Shown: piece after piece, positions 18,142-26,171 of the stretch | How positions within the stretch are numbered: position 1 is the stretch's first letter | How the letters are laid out: each line of letters opens with the position of its first letter | Assembly (NCBI RefSeq): GCF_900101095.1 | Contig: NZ_FNFM01000012.1 | Span: forward strand, 1 to 64,000 | Direction: 5' to 3' | From: Actinopolyspora mzabensis | Lineage (GTDB): Bacteria > Actinomycetota > Actinomycetes > Mycobacteriales > Pseudonocardiaceae | DNA: 64,000 nt | Program-made: the position numbers and the translations under genes | Notes under the pieces: generated by a model | What the model saw: the letters and a program-made list of their open reading frames with translations, nothing else | What the model was told of the DNA's origin: nothing | Databases searched by the model: none

Positions 18142-18187
18142 TTGCGTTCCCGGAGGGTTACTCCTAAGCTTCCGGAAAGCGCTTTCC
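18142..18187 (+). promoter_or_regulatory. Promoter and LacI operator of the DUF993 operon
   Basis: TTGCGT (18142-18147), a 17-bp spacer and TAAGCT (18165-18170) are followed directly by the perfect 14-bp palindrome GGAAAGCGCTTTCC (18174-18187) at the expected transcription start. The layout is the same as at 7591-7644. Confidence 0.75.
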
Positions 18188-18321
18188 TAGCTTGGTTGCT
18201 TCTTCCGGTGCCGGCCGCGACCGAGGTGCCTCGGGCGCGGCCAGTGCCGAAGCCGCTCCCCCGGCCACTGCGAGCAGAGCGCATCCCGACAACCCGACCA
18301 GAAGACTTCGACGAGGTATCC

Positions 18322-19485
18322 GTGTCGCGCACTATTCACCTGCCCCGCTCGGACGGTTCGCTCCACAGTCACCACCTGCACGAGCCGGTCACTCGCTCCC
18401 TTCCGACGGAACCGCCCGCCAGCCGTATCGCCTACGCCGCCGCCCACGTCGTCGCCGATCCGTTCGGGGAGAACACCCCCGGTTCTGCGGCCGAGATCGA
18501 CTGGAACAGCACACTGGCCTTCCGCAGACACCTGTGGGAGTGCGGCCTCGGGGTCGCGGAGGCCATGGACACCGCCCAGCGCGGCATGGGCCTGGACTGG
18601 GATGCGACTCGTGAGCTGATCCGCCGCAGTGGTGAGGAAGCGGCCCGCGTCGGTGGACGCATCGCCGCCGGAGTGGGCACCGACCACCTCTCCCCCCAGG
18701 TCACCGATCTCGACGAGCTGATCGACGGATACCGCGAACAGCTCGACGTCACGCAGCGGGCCGGAGCACGTGTGATCCTGATGGCCAGCAGGCAACTGGC
18801 CGCGGCCGCGACAGGCCCCGCAGACTACCGAAAGGTCTACGACAAGCTGCTGGCCGAGGTGGAGCAACCCGCGATCCTGCACTGGCTGGGCCCGGCGTTC
18901 GACCCGGCGCTGGCGGGATACTGGGGCTCGAACGACATCGACGAAGCGGCGGACTCCCTGTTGGAGATCCTGCACGGTCATCCGGAACGCGTCGACGGCG
19001 TGAAGGTCTCACTGCTGGACGCCGAACACGAGATACGGCTGCGAGAACGACTCCCCGAAGGAGTTCGGCTCTACACCGGCGACGACTTCAACTACCCGAG
19101 GTTGATCAAGGGGGAGTCGGGCAGCCACAGCGACGCGTTGCTCGGGGTGTTCGCGGCCATCGCTCCCGCCGCCGCGGCGGCGCTGCACGCGCTGGACGAG
19201 GGGGACGAGGCGAGGTTCGACGAGATCCTCGACCCCACGGTGCCACTGGCACGGCAGTTGTTCGCCCGCCCTACCTACTACTACAAGACCGGCATCGCCT
19301 TCCTCGCGTGGTTGCGGGGCCAACAGCCCGGTTTCGGCATGGTCGGCGGGCTGCAGAGCGGACGGAGCATCGTGCACCTCGCGGAGGTATTCCGGCTCGC
19401 CGACCGGGCGGGCACGTTGCCGGATCCGGACCGGGCCGCCGACCGCATGCGCGGTCTGCTCGAGATCGCGGGGGTGACCCGATGA
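18322..19485 (+). CDS. DUF993 family protein, aldolase (dihydrodipicolinate synthase)-like
   Basis: A cytoplasmic protein of about 387 residues with TIM-barrel features of the DUF993 family, which is related to dihydrodipicolinate synthase-type aldolases. Recognisable segments are AGVGTDHLSP, ILHWLGPAFDPALAGYWGS and GVKVSLLD, where the lysine is a candidate Schiff-base residue. An aldol cleavage or condensation of a sugar-derived keto acid is likely by family, but no reaction is established. GTG 18322 is chosen because the operator and promoter lie just upstream at 18142-18187. The ribosome site is weak. It overlaps the next gene by ATGA. Confidence 0.8.
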   Translation: MSRTIHLPRSDGSLHSHHLHEPVTRSLPTEPPASRIAYAAAHVVADPFGENTPGSAAEIDWNSTLAFRRHLWECGLGVAEAMDTAQRGMGLDWDATRELIRRSGEEAARVGGRIAAGVGTDHLSPQVTDLDELIDGYREQLDVTQRAGARVILMASRQLAAAATGPADYRKVYDKLLAEVEQPAILHWLGPAFDPALAGYWGSNDIDEAADSLLEILHGHPERVDGVKVSLLDAEHEIRLRERLPEGVRLYTGDDFNYPRLIKGESGSHSDALLGVFAAIAPAAAAALHALDEGDEARFDEILDPTVPLARQLFARPTYYYKTGIAFLAWLRGQQPGFGMVGGLQSGRSIVHLAEVFRLADRAGTLPDPDRAADRMRGLLEIAGVTR

Positions 19486-20309
19486 CCGCGAACGGTATCG
19501 CACAGCTGTCGTTGAACCAGAAAACTCTGAACCGGTACTCGCTGCCAGCCGCCGTCGCGGAATGTGTCCGTGCCGGAATCCCGGCGATGGGGCTGTGGCG
19601 CGAACCGGTACAGCAGCACGGCGTAACCGAGGCGGCGGAGCTGGTGCGTTCGAACGGACTCCGAGTCTCCTCGCTTTGCCGAGGTGGTTTCCTCACCACC
19701 GATTCGCCCGAGGAACGAGCGGCGGCACTGCGGGACAACCGGCTCGCGATCGACGAGGCCGCCCAGCTCGGCGCCCCCTGCCTCGTCCTCGTGGTCGGCG
19801 GCCTGCCGAACGGATCCAAGGACCTCGCCGGGGCGAGGCGACGGGTGGTCGACACGCTGGCCGAACTCGCTCCCTATGCCGAACGGCGCGGGGTGCGGCT
19901 GGCGCTGGAGGCGCTGCACCCCATGTACTGCGCGGACCGAGCGGTGCTGTCCACACTCGAACAGGCACTTGACATCGCCGATCCCTTTCCCGAGAACCAG
20001 GTCGGTGTGGTGGTCGACACCTTCCACGTGTGGTGGGACCCGAAGTTGTTCGAGCAGATCGAACGAGCCGGTTCGCGCATCGCGTCCTTCCAGGTGTGCG
20101 ACTGGCTGACCCCACTACCGGCGGACGTGCTGCTCGGCAGGGGGATGATGGGCGACGGCCACATCGACTTTCCGCCGATCCGGGAAGCCGTCCGGAGAGC
20201 GGGCTACACCGGCGACACCGAGGTCGAGATCTTCAACGACGAAGTCTGGGCCACGCCCGCCGACAAGGTGGTGGACACCATGATCGAGCGCTACCTCCAC
20301 CTGGTCTGA
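19482..20309 (+). CDS. Sugar phosphate isomerase/epimerase-family TIM barrel protein
   Basis: A 275-residue xylose-isomerase-like barrel. Conserved metal-ligand segments are RLALEALHPMYC (Glu), VVVDTFHVWWD (Asp and His), and a C-terminal DTEVEIFNDEVW (Glu). These proteins isomerise or epimerise sugars, keto acids, or act on 3-keto-glycosides. Coupled translation with DUF993 by the ATGA overlap and shared regulation imply consecutive steps. The exact substrate is not deducible. Confidence 0.85.
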   Translation: MTANGIAQLSLNQKTLNRYSLPAAVAECVRAGIPAMGLWREPVQQHGVTEAAELVRSNGLRVSSLCRGGFLTTDSPEERAAALRDNRLAIDEAAQLGAPCLVLVVGGLPNGSKDLAGARRRVVDTLAELAPYAERRGVRLALEALHPMYCADRAVLSTLEQALDIADPFPENQVGVVVDTFHVWWDPKLFEQIERAGSRIASFQVCDWLTPLPADVLLGRGMMGDGHIDFPPIREAVRRAGYTGDTEVEIFNDEVWATPADKVVDTMIERYLHLV

Positions 20310-20321
20310 GACAACCAGTGT

Positions 20322-20403
20322 GGCGTCAATTTCGCTCACCACCTGACCCCACCCGGAAATTGACGCCCCAGTGCGGCGGTGTGGCCCCGGCTCCGTCAAT
20401 TTC
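20322..20403 (+). promoter_or_regulatory. Alternative-hairpin region after the isomerase gene
   Basis: GGCGTCAATTTC (20322-20333) pairs perfectly over 12 bp with GAAATTGACGCC (20356-20367), 13 bp after the isomerase stop, and can act as a terminator. A further CGTCAATTTCC (20394-20404) can instead pair with the middle element over 11 bp. The two pairings exclude each other, as in attenuators, and glycerate kinase lies downstream. This may be regulatory or just an extra copy of a repeat. Confidence 0.5.
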
Positions 20404-20481
20404 CCGCGACTTGGTGCTCCCAAAGCCGAGCCCCGAGCACTACCGCAGTCCGAACTCCGACCACCCTCGCAGTCGGCGCCG

Positions 20482-20585
20482 CCGCGGGTTCTCCCGTGCG
20501 GCTCTCGCGAGGAAGGCCCGACGTGGCGTAGGTGGCTACTCGATGTCGGGGCTCCCGCAGCGAGAGCCGTGCGAGAGGTTCCGCC
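20482..20585 (+). repeat. Structured intergenic repeat, copy 2
   Basis: Second copy of the unit at 16895-16997. The outer stem is CTCTCGC (20502-20508) with GCGAGAG (20571-20577), identical to copy 1. The inner stem is AGGCCCGAC (20514-20522) with GTCGGGGCT (20545-20553), with 8 of 9 pairs formed although most of its bases differ from copy 1. Loop ends GTGGCG and CTACTCGAT and the tail GTGCGAGAGGTTCCGCC are retained. It lies 53 bp upstream of the glycerate kinase start, on the same strand. Confidence 0.7.
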
Positions 20586-20638
20586 AAGCGAGTGCTAAGG
20601 CACGGGTGAGACCGATTTTCAACCTCCAGGAGGATTGG

Positions 20639-21649
20639 ATGCGGGTATTGGCCGCTCCGGACAAGTTCCGCGGCTCCTTGAACGCAGCCGAGGTGGCAGC
20701 CGCCATCGCGGAGGCCGCGAGATCCTGCGGTTCGGAGTGCGTCGAGCTGCCGCTGGCCGACGGCGGCGAGGGCACGCTCGACGCGTTCGGCGGAGCCAAT
20801 CGGTGGACCGAGGTGTCCGGCCCGTCGGGCGAGCGGGTCGAGGCGGGCTGGCGACTCGACGCCGACGGGCGGGCCGTGGTGGAGATGGCCCGGGCCTCGG
20901 GATTGGCTCTGGCCGGCGGCGCCGAGGGAAACGATGCCGAGAACGCGAGTACGCGGGGCACGGGAGAGCTGATCGCCGCTGCCCTGCGGGAGGGCGCACA
21001 GCGGGTACTGGTCGGCTTGGGGGGTTCGGCGACGACCGACGGCGGCTCGGGAGCGGTCACCGAGTTGGAACCGTTCGCACCGCTGAACGGCGCGGGTGGT
21101 AACCCCGAAGTGCTGGTCTGCTGCGACGTGGAGACCGTGTTCTCGGACGCGGCGCGGGTCTTCGGGCCGCAGAAGGGTGTCCGGCCGGAGCGGATCGAGC
21201 ACCTGACCGAGAGGCTGCGCCGGTTGGCGACCGATTACCGAGATCGATTCGGAGTGGACGTCTCGCGGATCCCGGGCGGCGGTGCGGCCGGCGGACTGGC
21301 GGGTGGCCTCACCGCGCTGGGAGCGCGTCCGGTGTCCGGTTTCGACAGGATCGCGGCGGAGCTGGGGCTACGCGACGCGCTGGGGAGGGTGGACCTGGTG
21401 ATAACCGGTGAGGGCAAGCTCGACCTCGGCTCGTTCGACGGCAAAGTGGTCGGCGGGGTGGCACACGAGGCACGGCGACACGATGTGGAGGTACTGGCGG
21501 TGGTCGGGACCGCGAGTACCGAGGCCGCGGCCCGGATCGCCACTCGCGACATCACCGCCGAGTTCGGAGGTCGACGAGCCTGGCGCGAGACCGCCGAGTG
21601 CGTGCGGCGGTGTGTGATCGACCGGCTGGGACCGGCCACCAAGAGCTGA
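20639..21649 (+). CDS. Glycerate kinase (GlxK/GarK type)
   Basis: A 336-residue glycerate 2-kinase of family 1. The N-terminus LAAPDKFRGSLNAAEVAAAI, the motif LPLADGGEGTLDAF, GLGGSATTDGGSGA and GGGAAGGLAGGL are all hallmark segments, and ITGEGKLD binds ATP. It phosphorylates D-glycerate to 2-phosphoglycerate, feeding glycolysis. The ATG follows CCAGGAGG. It lies 329 bp behind the isomerase gene, beyond a hairpin region and the structured repeat, so it may be separately controlled. Glycerate is a plausible end product of the neighbouring aldolase-type pathway. Confidence 0.92.
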   Translation: MRVLAAPDKFRGSLNAAEVAAAIAEAARSCGSECVELPLADGGEGTLDAFGGANRWTEVSGPSGERVEAGWRLDADGRAVVEMARASGLALAGGAEGNDAENASTRGTGELIAAALREGAQRVLVGLGGSATTDGGSGAVTELEPFAPLNGAGGNPEVLVCCDVETVFSDAARVFGPQKGVRPERIEHLTERLRRLATDYRDRFGVDVSRIPGGGAAGGLAGGLTALGARPVSGFDRIAAELGLRDALGRVDLVITGEGKLDLGSFDGKVVGGVAHEARRHDVEVLAVVGTASTEAAARIATRDITAEFGGRRAWRETAECVRRCVIDRLGPATKS

Positions 21650-21763
21650 CGGTCGGCAACCGCTCTCCTTTTTCCCATGGTGCTGCCCGAGCGGCGTGGG
21701 TCTTTCCGGGGCCGATACCGCGGAAAATCCCCTGCCAACCAGACCGGAAGCCTTCGATCAGTA

Positions 21764-21795
21764 CGGTGGGGACGGCAGTGGTGCCGTCCCCACCG
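21764..21795. terminator. Bidirectional terminator between convergent genes
   Basis: CGGTGGGGACGGCA (21764-21777) pairs perfectly over 14 bp with TGCCGTCCCCACCG (21782-21795) across a GTGG loop. It serves glycerate kinase on the plus strand and the lyase on the minus strand. Confidence 0.85.
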
Positions 21796-21812
21796 CTTCC
21801 TGCGGAGGCGGA

Positions 21813-24554
21813 TCAGGGCGCCTCGTCCGGGGCGATCGCCAGCAGTGAGATGATCGCCAGCCCGCGTTGGGCGGCGTCGTTGGTGGCGCAGGTGGCGAAG
21901 TCGCCGGACTGGTTGTGCGAGCGGTCGGTGGGGATCTCGTCCACCGGCGAGGCGACCGCGGCACCGTCCACCCTGACCGGTTCGGGCCAGGGCCGCCCGT
22001 TGGGATCGGAAGTGAAGCGCTGCCAGCCGCGACGGCGCAGCCACGGCTCCTCCAGCTGTTCACCGGCCCACGCGGTCACTCGGGAGTAGATCGTCTTGAA
22101 CACACCGGGGTCGAAGTCGAACCCGAACCTGTCGATCTTCTCCGCTGCGGGAGCCTGCACGTAGCGGGCGAAGTCGACCAGGGTCCGCCGGAACTCGGGC
22201 ACGTCGACGAGGTCGAGCGTCTCCCACAGGATCTGCTCCCCGCAGAAGGCCATCGACAGGTTGTAACTGCTCTGGTAATCCCCCTTGTCGAGGTTGGTCA
22301 GGTGGGCCGTCTCCGGATCGAATCCGACGGCCCCACCGGCCTCTCCGGTGAACAGTCCGGCGGGAAAGCCCGCGATGTCCCGCATACCGGTGACGATCCG
22401 GTCCCGCCAACGGGTCTCGCCGGTGCGTTCCCACTCGGTCAGCCAGTTGCTGACCAGCGCGTACCAGTCCGGGCCGATGCGTAACCGGGTCGGCACCCGG
22501 TCCTGCGAGGGCAGCACGTTGCGCAACGGCGGGACCCGAACCATGGTCTCGTCCGCCCGCAGCGAGGAACGCATCAGTTCCCCCAGCAGCTCGTCGGCGG
22601 TGAGGTAGTAGCAGAACCGCTTGGTGAACGACTCCGAGACCCGCGCCTCCTTGGCACCATCGCCCCAGTGCGAGACGTTGTGCCGCGAGCCCAGCCCGGC
22701 GAACCGGCCGGTGTGGTGCGTGTCGACCTCGCTGATGTGTTTGGTCATCGCGCGGGCCAGCCGGAAGGCGTTCGGATCACCGGAACGCAGGAAGGCGTAC
22801 CACAACATCGCGTCGGTGCCGAGTTCGCCGTTGTCCCAGGCGTAACCACCCACGTCGTAGCGCCATTCGTGCCGATCGGAGTCGTAGGTGTGCATCACGT
22901 CGCCGTGGTCCCAGAAGCCGTACCACTGGCGCTGATCGACCTGTCCCGCGTAGAAGGCGACGTCGCGTTCGAGGGACTCCTCCAGCGCGGCCTTCGCACT
23001 GCTGCCGCGGTCGGGCAGACTCCACCGGCCGAACACCCCGGCACGGTGGTACCGCTCCGGACGGGCGACCAGTTGCGGAGGTGAGTCCACCACCTCGGAC
23101 AACCGGACGATCCGCTCCCGCGAGGGGGTGGCATCCAGTGCCCACAACCGCATCTCGGTGGAGCGCGCGATTCCCTCCGGCGTGCTGAATCCCTCCTGCA
23201 CGTCCTCGTAGGCCAGGCCCAGCCCGTGTGCCTCGGTGTCGTAGTGCCGCAGGTCCATGGCCTCGCCGTGCGGCGAGTAGGACCACAGGGTCACGGTCGC
23301 CGTGTCCCCCGCCGCGCCGCGCACGTCGAGCGAACGGGGAAAGCGCCGCCAGAAGTCGTGCATCCCCACCCCGAGTCCGCCGGAGACGCCGCCGACGTAG
23401 CCGAATCCCGAGGCACGGCTCCCCCTGCCCGCGTTCTTGAGCCAGCTCCCCTCCGCGGAGGTGCGTTTTTTCACCTCGAACCGCTCGGAGGATCCCTGGA
23501 ACAGCGCGAAGTCGTTCCACAGCGCCAGGTCCCGATAGCCCTCCCGCACCTCCTGGGACCATTCGGCCGGGGGCGGGGTGGCCTTGCCCGCGTGCTGGGC
23601 GTGGCGCACCGCCTCACCGGGATCGCGCCGCAACCCGGTGAGCACCCGCACGGGCTCGCCCCACACCCCGCCCGAGGTGGTGCCGAACCGAATGTGCCGG
23701 TTGTGCGCGTCGTCGTTCATGGACACCCCGATCCGCAGCCCCATACCGCGGACGAAGACGTGCCGACTGTCGGCGTCCCAGTAGAAGTTGTGCACCAGGC
23801 TCATCGACTCGTCGCCTGCCGCGAGATACACCCGCATGGTCCAGGGCAGCATCTTCCGGCCCCCCGCGCCGCGGTTGCGACCGTGGTCGCGGCGGTAGCG
23901 CCCGGAAAGCCTGACCACCGCGCGCACCGGGCCGCGCTGCTCGATCTCGGCACTGTCGATCATTCCGGACCACTCGGTCCGCCGTGGTTCGGCGTGTTCC
24001 CCGTCGGGGCGGTCCTGCACCAGCAGCGCCAACCGCCCGTTCTCGGCGGTGACCCGGTCCCCGCGTCTGATCGACCGGATCGCGTGGGCTCCGTGTGTGC
24101 CCAGTCCGACCTCGACCGTGCCGTTGTTCAGCCGGATCTCGTCGCGGTGCTCGGACACGCTCACGGCGTTGTCCGGCGCGGCCGATTCTCCCGGCTTGAG
24201 CCGGTATTCCCCGGCGGCAGCGTTCGCGGCCGCGGTGTGCCCACTCCACTTGAGCGTGCCGTCGGGCCAGTAGGCCAACGGCCAGGACTGTACCGGGACG
24301 GGATCACCGTCGGCCGTGGTCAGGGCGAACGAGGTGTCCGCCGCCATCTCACCTCGGGACCACGGCACACCCCAGGTCGTGTTCACCGGGGTCTCGGGTG
24401 CCTTGCCGAGCCAGTGCAGCTCGGTGGGTTGGTCGGAGTCCGAACCACCTCGCGAGGCGGCGGCCTCGGAGCCACGGACGAACAACGGGGTCGCGGCGGT
24501 TACTCCCGCCCCGGCCAGAAATCCACGACGAGCGAACTCGGAACTCGCTGACAC
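21813..24554 (-). CDS. Tat-exported exo-rhamnogalacturonan lyase-like protein (PL26-type)
   Basis: A 913-residue exported protein. GTG 24554 is preferred because GGAGG lies 6 nt upstream, and it puts a twin-arginine signal (ARRGFLAGAGVTAATP) at the N-terminus. The mature body, LHWLGKAPETPVNTTWGVPW onwards, resembles the PcRGLX family of exo-acting rhamnogalacturonan lyases: an N-terminal domain, a beta-sandwich and a large alpha-barrel (WYGFWDHGDVMHTYD, YAWDNGELGTDAMLWYAFLRSG). It should cut rhamnose-galacturonate units outside the cell. It is preceded by a 437-bp leader with a LacI half-palindrome and a mutarotase relic, linking it to the rhamnose genes. Confidence 0.8.
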   Translation of the reverse strand: MSASSEFARRGFLAGAGVTAATPLFVRGSEAAASRGGSDSDQPTELHWLGKAPETPVNTTWGVPWSRGEMAADTSFALTTADGDPVPVQSWPLAYWPDGTLKWSGHTAAANAAAGEYRLKPGESAAPDNAVSVSEHRDEIRLNNGTVEVGLGTHGAHAIRSIRRGDRVTAENGRLALLVQDRPDGEHAEPRRTEWSGMIDSAEIEQRGPVRAVVRLSGRYRRDHGRNRGAGGRKMLPWTMRVYLAAGDESMSLVHNFYWDADSRHVFVRGMGLRIGVSMNDDAHNRHIRFGTTSGGVWGEPVRVLTGLRRDPGEAVRHAQHAGKATPPPAEWSQEVREGYRDLALWNDFALFQGSSERFEVKKRTSAEGSWLKNAGRGSRASGFGYVGGVSGGLGVGMHDFWRRFPRSLDVRGAAGDTATVTLWSYSPHGEAMDLRHYDTEAHGLGLAYEDVQEGFSTPEGIARSTEMRLWALDATPSRERIVRLSEVVDSPPQLVARPERYHRAGVFGRWSLPDRGSSAKAALEESLERDVAFYAGQVDQRQWYGFWDHGDVMHTYDSDRHEWRYDVGGYAWDNGELGTDAMLWYAFLRSGDPNAFRLARAMTKHISEVDTHHTGRFAGLGSRHNVSHWGDGAKEARVSESFTKRFCYYLTADELLGELMRSSLRADETMVRVPPLRNVLPSQDRVPTRLRIGPDWYALVSNWLTEWERTGETRWRDRIVTGMRDIAGFPAGLFTGEAGGAVGFDPETAHLTNLDKGDYQSSYNLSMAFCGEQILWETLDLVDVPEFRRTLVDFARYVQAPAAEKIDRFGFDFDPGVFKTIYSRVTAWAGEQLEEPWLRRRGWQRFTSDPNGRPWPEPVRVDGAAVASPVDEIPTDRSHNQSGDFATCATNDAAQRGLAIISLLAIAPDEAP

Positions 24555-24612
24555 GAACAACCTCCGAACGAGGATCTGGAACTGTCGCCGAATGCGAAAA
24601 ACGGGGGTGCGT

Positions 24613-24729
24613 TCACTGCTGAAATCCCGGCTGGGAAAGTCCGGATCGGTCGAGGTGGCAGATCTGCTCCAGCCGGACCATCGCCTGCTCCGGAGCGGCA
24701 CCGCCGGTGTCGACGAAGAACTCGGCCAT
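24613..24729 (-). pseudogene. C-terminal relic of L-rhamnose mutarotase
   Basis: A 38-codon frame reading MAEFFVDTGG...PEQAMVRLEQICHLD, with almost uniform G/C third positions. It matches the C-terminal end of actinobacterial RhaM proteins (MA-FF...P-E-M--L-EVFHLD). The N-terminal two thirds, with the catalytic His and Tyr, are absent. A trace such as GWET occurs just upstream in another frame, consistent with frameshift decay. An alternative reading is a small leader peptide gene, since GGAGAGGT precedes ATG 24729 and the lyase starts 59 bp later. The family match is from memory and unscored. Confidence 0.5.
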
Positions 24730-24806
24730 ACCTCTCCGACCCCGTTTCCCACCCGCGTCGAACGGCACCGCGCGACGAACTCCACGGTGGATTGCGAACC
24801 GATTCA

Positions 24807-24820
24807 ATGAAACGTTTTAT
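24807..24820. promoter_or_regulatory. Near-palindromic LacI-type site upstream of the lyase
   Basis: ATGAAACGTTTTAT differs at one symmetric position from a perfect palindrome and shares ATGAAACGTTT with the perfect site at 26084-26095. It lies about 250 bp upstream of the lyase start, which would place the lyase under the adjacent LacI regulator. Confidence 0.55.
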
Positions 24821-24991
24821 GAAGCGAGACCGTAGAACCGAAATGTGGCCCAGTCAACACCCGGAAACACTCCGGACACGCCGCGGAATCGCGGCGACCG
24901 AGTCACGACGAGTTGATCGTGCTGGTCACCCCGAGGAACGAGCCCCCGCAGCCGCAGGAATCGATCTTCACGATGGCCGGGAGGACAGCGG

Positions 24992-26038
24992 TCACTGCCG
25001 TCGCGGCAGCGTGGAACGCCGGACGATGAGCTCGGGGGAGTAGATGACGCTCTCGTGCTCGTGCCCGGGGTCGCCCTCGGTCTCCCGCAGCAACATCTCG
25101 GCAGCGGTGGAGCCCATCCGTTCGGCGGGCTGGCGCACCGAGGTCAGCGGAACGGCGGCCGCCGCGGCGAACTCGATGTCGTCGTAGCCGACCAGGGCGA
25201 TGTCCTCGGGCACCCGCACGCCCGCGTCGAACATCGCCTGCAAGAACCCGAGCGCCAGCAGATCGTTGGCGCAGAAGACCGCAGTGGGACGCGGCCGCAG
25301 CCCCAGCAGCCTCGCCCCGGCGTCCCGACCGGAGGCGACGTCGAGTTTGGCCGTTTCCAGCACCGTCAGGCTCTCCGGCCCCAGCCCGCCCGCTTCGATC
25401 GCACGACGGGCCCCCACGAGCCGGTCGGTGCACTGCGCCAGGTTCGACGGCCCGCTGATGTAGGCCACCCGTTCGTGGCCGGTCTCGAGGAGGTGGCGCA
25501 CGGCCAACTCTCCCCCGGCGACGTCGTCGACCGAGACCGAGCAGGCGTCGTCACTGTCGACCACCCGGTCGACGAACACGTAGGGAATCCCGTGGCGCCG
25601 GAAGGTCAGTAGGTTCGCCCCGGTGGTGTCGGCCGGGGTCACCAGCACACCCCGCACTCGCTGTTCGGCGAACATGGACAGGTAGAGCGACTCGGCCTCC
25701 GAGTCCTGGGCACTGTGGCACATCATGACGCCGAGCCCGTGCTCACGCGTGGCGCGCTCCGCGCCGCGGGACATCGCGACGAAGAACGGGTTGCCGATGT
25801 CGAGCACCAGCAGCGCGACCATGCGGCTGTCGCCGGAACGCAGTTGGCGAGCCGACTCACTGCGCACGTAACCGAGTTCGTCGATGACCGCGCGGACCCG
25901 TGAGCGGGTGTCCGACGAGACGCGGTCAGGGCGGTTGAGTGCGTTGGAGACGGTCCCGATGGAGACGCCCGCCCGGTGGGCGACGTCCTTGATGCTGACC
26001 TCTCCGGTCCTGCGGTTGCTCTCCCCGCTCGACACCAC
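24992..26038 (-). CDS. LacI-family regulator of rhamnose/rhamnogalacturonan genes
   Basis: A 348-residue repressor. The helix-turn-helix and hinge are VSIKDVAHRAGVSIGTVSNALNRP, and the effector domain begins ALLVLDIGNPFFVAMSRGAE. The start is one of two tandem GTG codons (26038 or 26035) after AGGGAGG; the second has better spacing. It is divergent from the rhamnose operon and upstream of the lyase. TGAAACGTTTCA lies 46 bp upstream and a one-mismatch copy lies near the lyase, so it probably represses itself, the lyase and rhaEW-rhaB-lutABC. The inducer is likely rhamnose or a derivative (inference). Confidence 0.9.
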   Translation of the reverse strand: MVSSGESNRRTGEVSIKDVAHRAGVSIGTVSNALNRPDRVSSDTRSRVRAVIDELGYVRSESARQLRSGDSRMVALLVLDIGNPFFVAMSRGAERATREHGLGVMMCHSAQDSEAESLYLSMFAEQRVRGVLVTPADTTGANLLTFRRHGIPYVFVDRVVDSDDACSVSVDDVAGGELAVRHLLETGHERVAYISGPSNLAQCTDRLVGARRAIEAGGLGPESLTVLETAKLDVASGRDAGARLLGLRPRPTAVFCANDLLALGFLQAMFDAGVRVPEDIALVGYDDIEFAAAAAVPLTSVRQPAERMGSTAAEMLLRETEGDPGHEHESVIYSPELIVRRSTLPRRQ

Positions 26039-26083
26039 GCCTCCCTTGACTCGGATGCACCCCCATCCTATCCTTCGCTCGAA

Positions 26084-26095
26084 TGAAACGTTTCA
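26084..26095. promoter_or_regulatory. Perfect LacI operator between the regulator and the rhamnose operon
   Basis: TGAAACGTTTCA, a perfect 12-bp palindrome with the central CG typical of LacI-family sites, lies in the divergent region. The rest of 26039-26525 holds a possible rhamnose isomerase relic (26172-26396) and GC-rich sequence with no other gene. Confidence 0.75.
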
Positions 26096-26171
26096 CCGCT
26101 GTCGTTCACGAACTCGGCACTGGCGGAACGCCCACCTCCTCACCACCGCTCAACCACCGGAGCAACCAGCG

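Noticed and set aside
16897-20600. Structured repeats as CRISPR or transposon ends
   Set aside because: Only two copies 3.6 kb apart, no regular spacers, no transposase gene and no target-site duplications were seen.
20570-20600. Group II intron domain V reading of the repeat tail
   Set aside because: No AGC/AC-type catalytic triad hairpin, no reverse transcriptase gene and the unit is too short.
24555-24785. 77-residue N-terminal extension of the lyase
   Set aside because: GTG 24554 has a GGAGG site and puts the twin-arginine signal at the N-terminus; the extension would bury it.
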